Below, piece after piece: positions 15,356 through 17,592 of a DNA stretch of 17,592 nt. Origin of the DNA: JBDSYA01 sp039925865 (GTDB lineage: Bacteria; Bacteroidota; Ignavibacteria; Tepidaquicellales; Tepidaquicellaceae); contig JBDSYA010000229.1 in NCBI GenBank assembly GCA_039925865.1, forward strand, positions 1 to 17,592. The letters are read 5' to 3'. A program made the translations under genes and the position numbers. The notes beneath the pieces were generated by a model. It was not told the DNA's origin. It worked only from the letters and a program-made list of their open reading frames with translations, and ran no database searches. The stretch's first letter is position 1; each line of letters opens with the position of its first letter.

Positions 15356-15398
15356 CCTACAAAAACAATTTACCGAACTTATATTTATTATCTAATAC

Positions 15399-17592
15399 TT
15401 AATTCACAAGAAACCTGAAGCCAAGGTAAAACTCACGGCCTTTTGTAGGTCCCCATATAAATGATGTGTCGAAATACGGACTGAACGGGTCATCAGCGCC
15501 TATTATAGGATCACTTTGTGTAAAGTTTAAAATGTTTTCTATTCCACCATAAAGCTCAATGTATTTAAAGTTTTTATTGAACTGAGCATTTATAATTGTA
15601 TATGGTTCTGATTCGACCGGCCTCTGATACTGAAGCGGGTTTGAAGCTGTTGAAGGAAGCCTTTGCTTTCCAAACCATTGAAGTCCTGCCGATGCGCCCC
15701 ATGATTTATCTGAAGGACTATACGACAGGGTTGAAAGAAATCTGTGTTTAGCATTGAACGGCTGTTGGATCATCACGCCGTCTTTTTCATATTGAAGATC
15801 AATAAATTTGTAAGCCATTTTCATATCAAATCCCCTGAATAAATTTACATTAGTTTCCACCTGCATTACATTTGAAAATGCTTTCCCCTGTAAATTTGCA
15901 AAAATAACTTTTGAAGGATCCGTATCAAAATCCGGAATGATCTTGTTGCTGAAAGTCGTCCTGTAAAAATCCACGTTCAGGCTTCCGCCGGCTTTGCCGA
16001 TATTGAAATAATACAAGATATCAGCTCCGAAGTTAAATGTCTTTTCAGGATCAAGTGTTTCTTCAATGATCACATTTCTTGAACTGGAAAGTATTGTCGG
16101 ATTTTCACTGAATAAATTAATTGTTCGAAAACCTGTTCCGCCTGATACCCTGAATACTAATTCATCAACAGGCTGGTATCTTAACAGAGCCCGGGGAGTA
16201 ACTATAAGATCATGTTCATTATGATAATCCAGTCTTAAACCTGTCATTAAAGAAGCTTTATCATTCAAAAAGCTTAATGAATTTTCAGCGAAAATTCCGG
16301 GAATAGATTCATTCTTTAAATAATCGCCTGCATAGGTTTTATTTGTCACAGCTGCAAAAGAAATGTTCTCATCTATTTTCAAATATTTGTAACTTGCTCC
16401 TGTTTTTAAAAAATCTCTGTCGGAAACTTCAAATTCATAAAAGGCGGATGCAGAGAAATTAGTCTGTCTTGCATCATACTTAGTAAATCCAATGAAAGAC
16501 TTCTGATCATAATAGTTTGCTGTTGAATAGATCTTTATATTTTTTGTATCTGAAAAATCTTTTCCGAATCTGAAATAACCTTCGAGTGAATTTACTTTTG
16601 CAGTCTGGCCGTAGATGGTACTGCTTCCTGCGTTTTTATTAATATCGAAATTTTTCTGACCGCCTATACGCTCTTCATTCCAGAATCTTCCGGCAACATT
16701 AATGTCAGTTTTATTTTTTTCGTTTTTAAATTTCCACTTGTTATATAAGGTGTATCTTGTGATCAAAGGATTATCAAGGAAGCCGTCATTATTTTCATCG
16801 ATCTTGTTTGATTTCTGAACTGAATGGAACGCAAGAATATTATTAAGATTTTTATTTAAGCCGGAAGTAAAATTCATATTCACATGTTTCTCAAGCATGC
16901 TGTTGACATAGCCATTAAAAAGAAACTTATCAGAATTGTCATGGTCTTTCAAAAGTACATTCATAATACCGCTTATCGATTCATAACCCTGCAAAACCGA
17001 ATTTGATCCTTTTGAAATTGTGATCTTGTCAATCAAAACTCCCGGCAGACTGCTGACTCCATACTTAACATTGAGCCCGTTCATCACCGGCATGTTATCG
17101 ATCAGTATTTGCGTATAAGCACCTTCAAGCCCCAGTATCTTCAGCTCCTTACTGTCAGTGATTATATCTGTGACAGCTACTTCAACTGAAGAATTTCTAC
17201 CGAAACAACCTGACAGATCACAACATGCATCCTTAACTAATTCCTGTGAAGTTATAACCTCTGTTTTTGCATCTTCATCTGTTATATAACTTGAACTCTG
17301 TTCATCTTCTACTTCGATTACATCTGTTGTCGCATTTGGAAGCAGTAAAATTTCTATATAAATTTTATCACCGACAATCAATGTATCGGTTTTATATCCG
17401 ATGTAGGAAACAATGATACGTTTATCTGAAACTCTTTCTGAAGGTAATTCAAAATTTCCGATTTTATCCGTGACAGTTCCTGTCTTTGTATTTATCCATT
17501 TCAAAACCGCACCTTCTATTAATTCATTCTTATTATCTGTTTTACCGGTAACCTTTCCTTTTAATGTCTGTGCAATAACAAAATTACCGGAA
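15399..17592 (-). CDS. TonB-dependent receptor of the metal-cluster type (N-terminus cut by window edge)
   Basis: The frame is open to the right edge of the window, giving about 730 residues with the true start outside. The first visible residues (SGNFVIAQ) look like the end of a signal peptide. A carboxypeptidase-regulatory-like domain follows (LKGKVTGKTDN to IVSYIGYKTD), then a plug domain (about DEDAKTEVITSQELV to GIMNVLLKD) with TQILIDNMPVMNGL and ISKGSNSVLQGYESISG, then a 22-strand-type barrel ending GREFYLGFRFLVN. The plug contains a CC...C cluster (DACCDLSGCFGRNSSVEV). Receptors with that plug sequence pattern are, as I recall, common beside heavy-metal efflux genes in Bacteroidota. 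Such receptors use TonB energy to import a ligand across the outer membrane; the ligand here is unknown. Array 2 and the T9SS gene separate it from the efflux operon. A TTG at 17504 is not a believable start, since it would cut into the regulatory-like domain. Confidence 0.9.
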   Translation of the reverse strand, partial: SGNFVIAQTLKGKVTGKTDNKNELIEGAVLKWINTKTGTVTDKIGNFELPSERVSDKRIIVSYIGYKTDTLIVGDKIYIEILLLPNATTDVIEVEDEQSSSYITDEDAKTEVITSQELVKDACCDLSGCFGRNSSVEVAVTDIITDSKELKILGLEGAYTQILIDNMPVMNGLNVKYGVSSLPGVLIDKITISKGSNSVLQGYESISGIMNVLLKDHDNSDKFLFNGYVNSMLEKHVNMNFTSGLNKNLNNILAFHSVQKSNKIDENNDGFLDNPLITRYTLYNKWKFKNEKNKTDINVAGRFWNEERIGGQKNFDINKNAGSSTIYGQTAKVNSLEGYFRFGKDFSDTKNIKIYSTANYYDQKSFIGFTKYDARQTNFSASAFYEFEVSDRDFLKTGASYKYLKIDENISFAAVTNKTYAGDYLKNESIPGIFAENSLSFLNDKASLMTGLRLDYHNEHDLIVTPRALLRYQPVDELVFRVSGGTGFRTINLFSENPTILSSSRNVIIEETLDPEKTFNFGADILYYFNIGKAGGSLNVDFYRTTFSNKIIPDFDTDPSKVIFANLQGKAFSNVMQVETNVNLFRGFDMKMAYKFIDLQYEKDGVMIQQPFNAKHRFLSTLSYSPSDKSWGASAGLQWFGKQRLPSTASNPLQYQRPVESEPYTIINAQFNKNFKYIELYGGIENILNFTQSDPIIGADDPFSPYFDTSFIWGPTKGREFYLGFRFLVN

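Larger units (their letters stand above)
14865..15368 (+). repeat. Composite palindromic repeat array 2 (three units plus intact hairpins)
   Basis: Units begin at 14912, 15086 and 15204 (periods 174 and 118). They have the same orientation and the same parts as array 1. Unit 1 shows the full element best. An intact CGCAACCGTAAAGGTTGCG hairpin (14872-14890) is followed by CATTGAGTTAAGGATCAG and then arm AAACTTCCGAAGTCT (14917-14931). After the loop comes arm AGACTTCGGAAGTTT (14969-14983), then CTTAACTTAATGG and GCCGTAAAGGTTGCG. The arms are a perfect 15-bp inverted repeat, and the outer parts also mirror one another imperfectly. Units 2 and 3 carry one mismatch and a one-base loss in the arms. 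The array fills most of the 633-base gap between the T9SS gene and the TonB receptor gene; no ORF was found in it. Confidence 0.92.

Noticed and set aside
4378..15368. CRISPR arrays
   Set aside because: The repeats are about 118-174 bases per unit, the parts between arms are also repeated, and there are no unique spacers and no cas genes.
17502..17504. TTG at 17504 as the start of the TonB receptor
   Set aside because: The frame stays open to the window edge, and the upstream codons encode the end of a signal peptide and the first strand of the regulatory-like domain.

Overview
The window is AT-rich (my estimate is mid-30s % G+C) and looks like a chromosome segment from the Bacteroidota/Chlorobiota superphylum, most likely Ignavibacteriota. 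Three things point there. A secreted protein ends in a type IX secretion sorting domain of the 'NYPNPFNPSTKI' kind. Shine-Dalgarno sites are scarce, and one promoter fits the TTG / TAnnTTTG consensus. The efflux genes are accompanied by a DUF6660-like small protein and a TonB-dependent receptor of the metal-cluster type. The window has no rRNA, tRNA, integrase or transposase gene.

Left part (1-4357). A leftward gene, cut by the window edge, joins a class I SAM methyltransferase to the start of a sulfotransferase-like domain. It diverges from a rightward pair, an ABC-F ATPase followed by an outer-membrane beta-barrel protein, which ends at a clear intrinsic terminator.

Middle part (4984-13018), all leftward. 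This is a compact divalent-metal export operon: a Cys/His-rich small exported protein (DUF6660-like), a CzcA-type RND pump, a P1B-type ATPase without an N-terminal metal-binding domain, a CzcC/TolC-like outer-membrane factor and a CzcB-like adaptor lipoprotein with a histidine-rich insert. Two of the junctions are 4-bp ATGA overlaps. The ATPase would move Zn/Cd-type ions from cytoplasm to periplasm, and the RND tripartite complex would carry them out of the cell. The ATPase carries DKTRT in place of the near-invariant DKTGT phosphorylation motif. No metal-responsive regulator lies in the window.

Right part (13284-17592), all leftward. A T9SS-exported protein with Asp-box (BNR-like) repeats has its own promoter. 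Beyond a repeat array lies a TonB-dependent receptor, cut by the window edge, with a CC...C cluster in its plug.

Repeats. Two arrays of a composite palindromic repeat (about 118-174 bp per unit, with a CGCAACC-GTAAA-GGTTGCG hairpin) sit at 4378-4793 and 14865-15368, in the same orientation. They bracket the metal operon plus the T9SS gene. Copies at matching positions in the two arrays share private variants, so the array was probably copied as a block. A further hairpin, with a copy of the terminator flank, sits at about 13198-13253.
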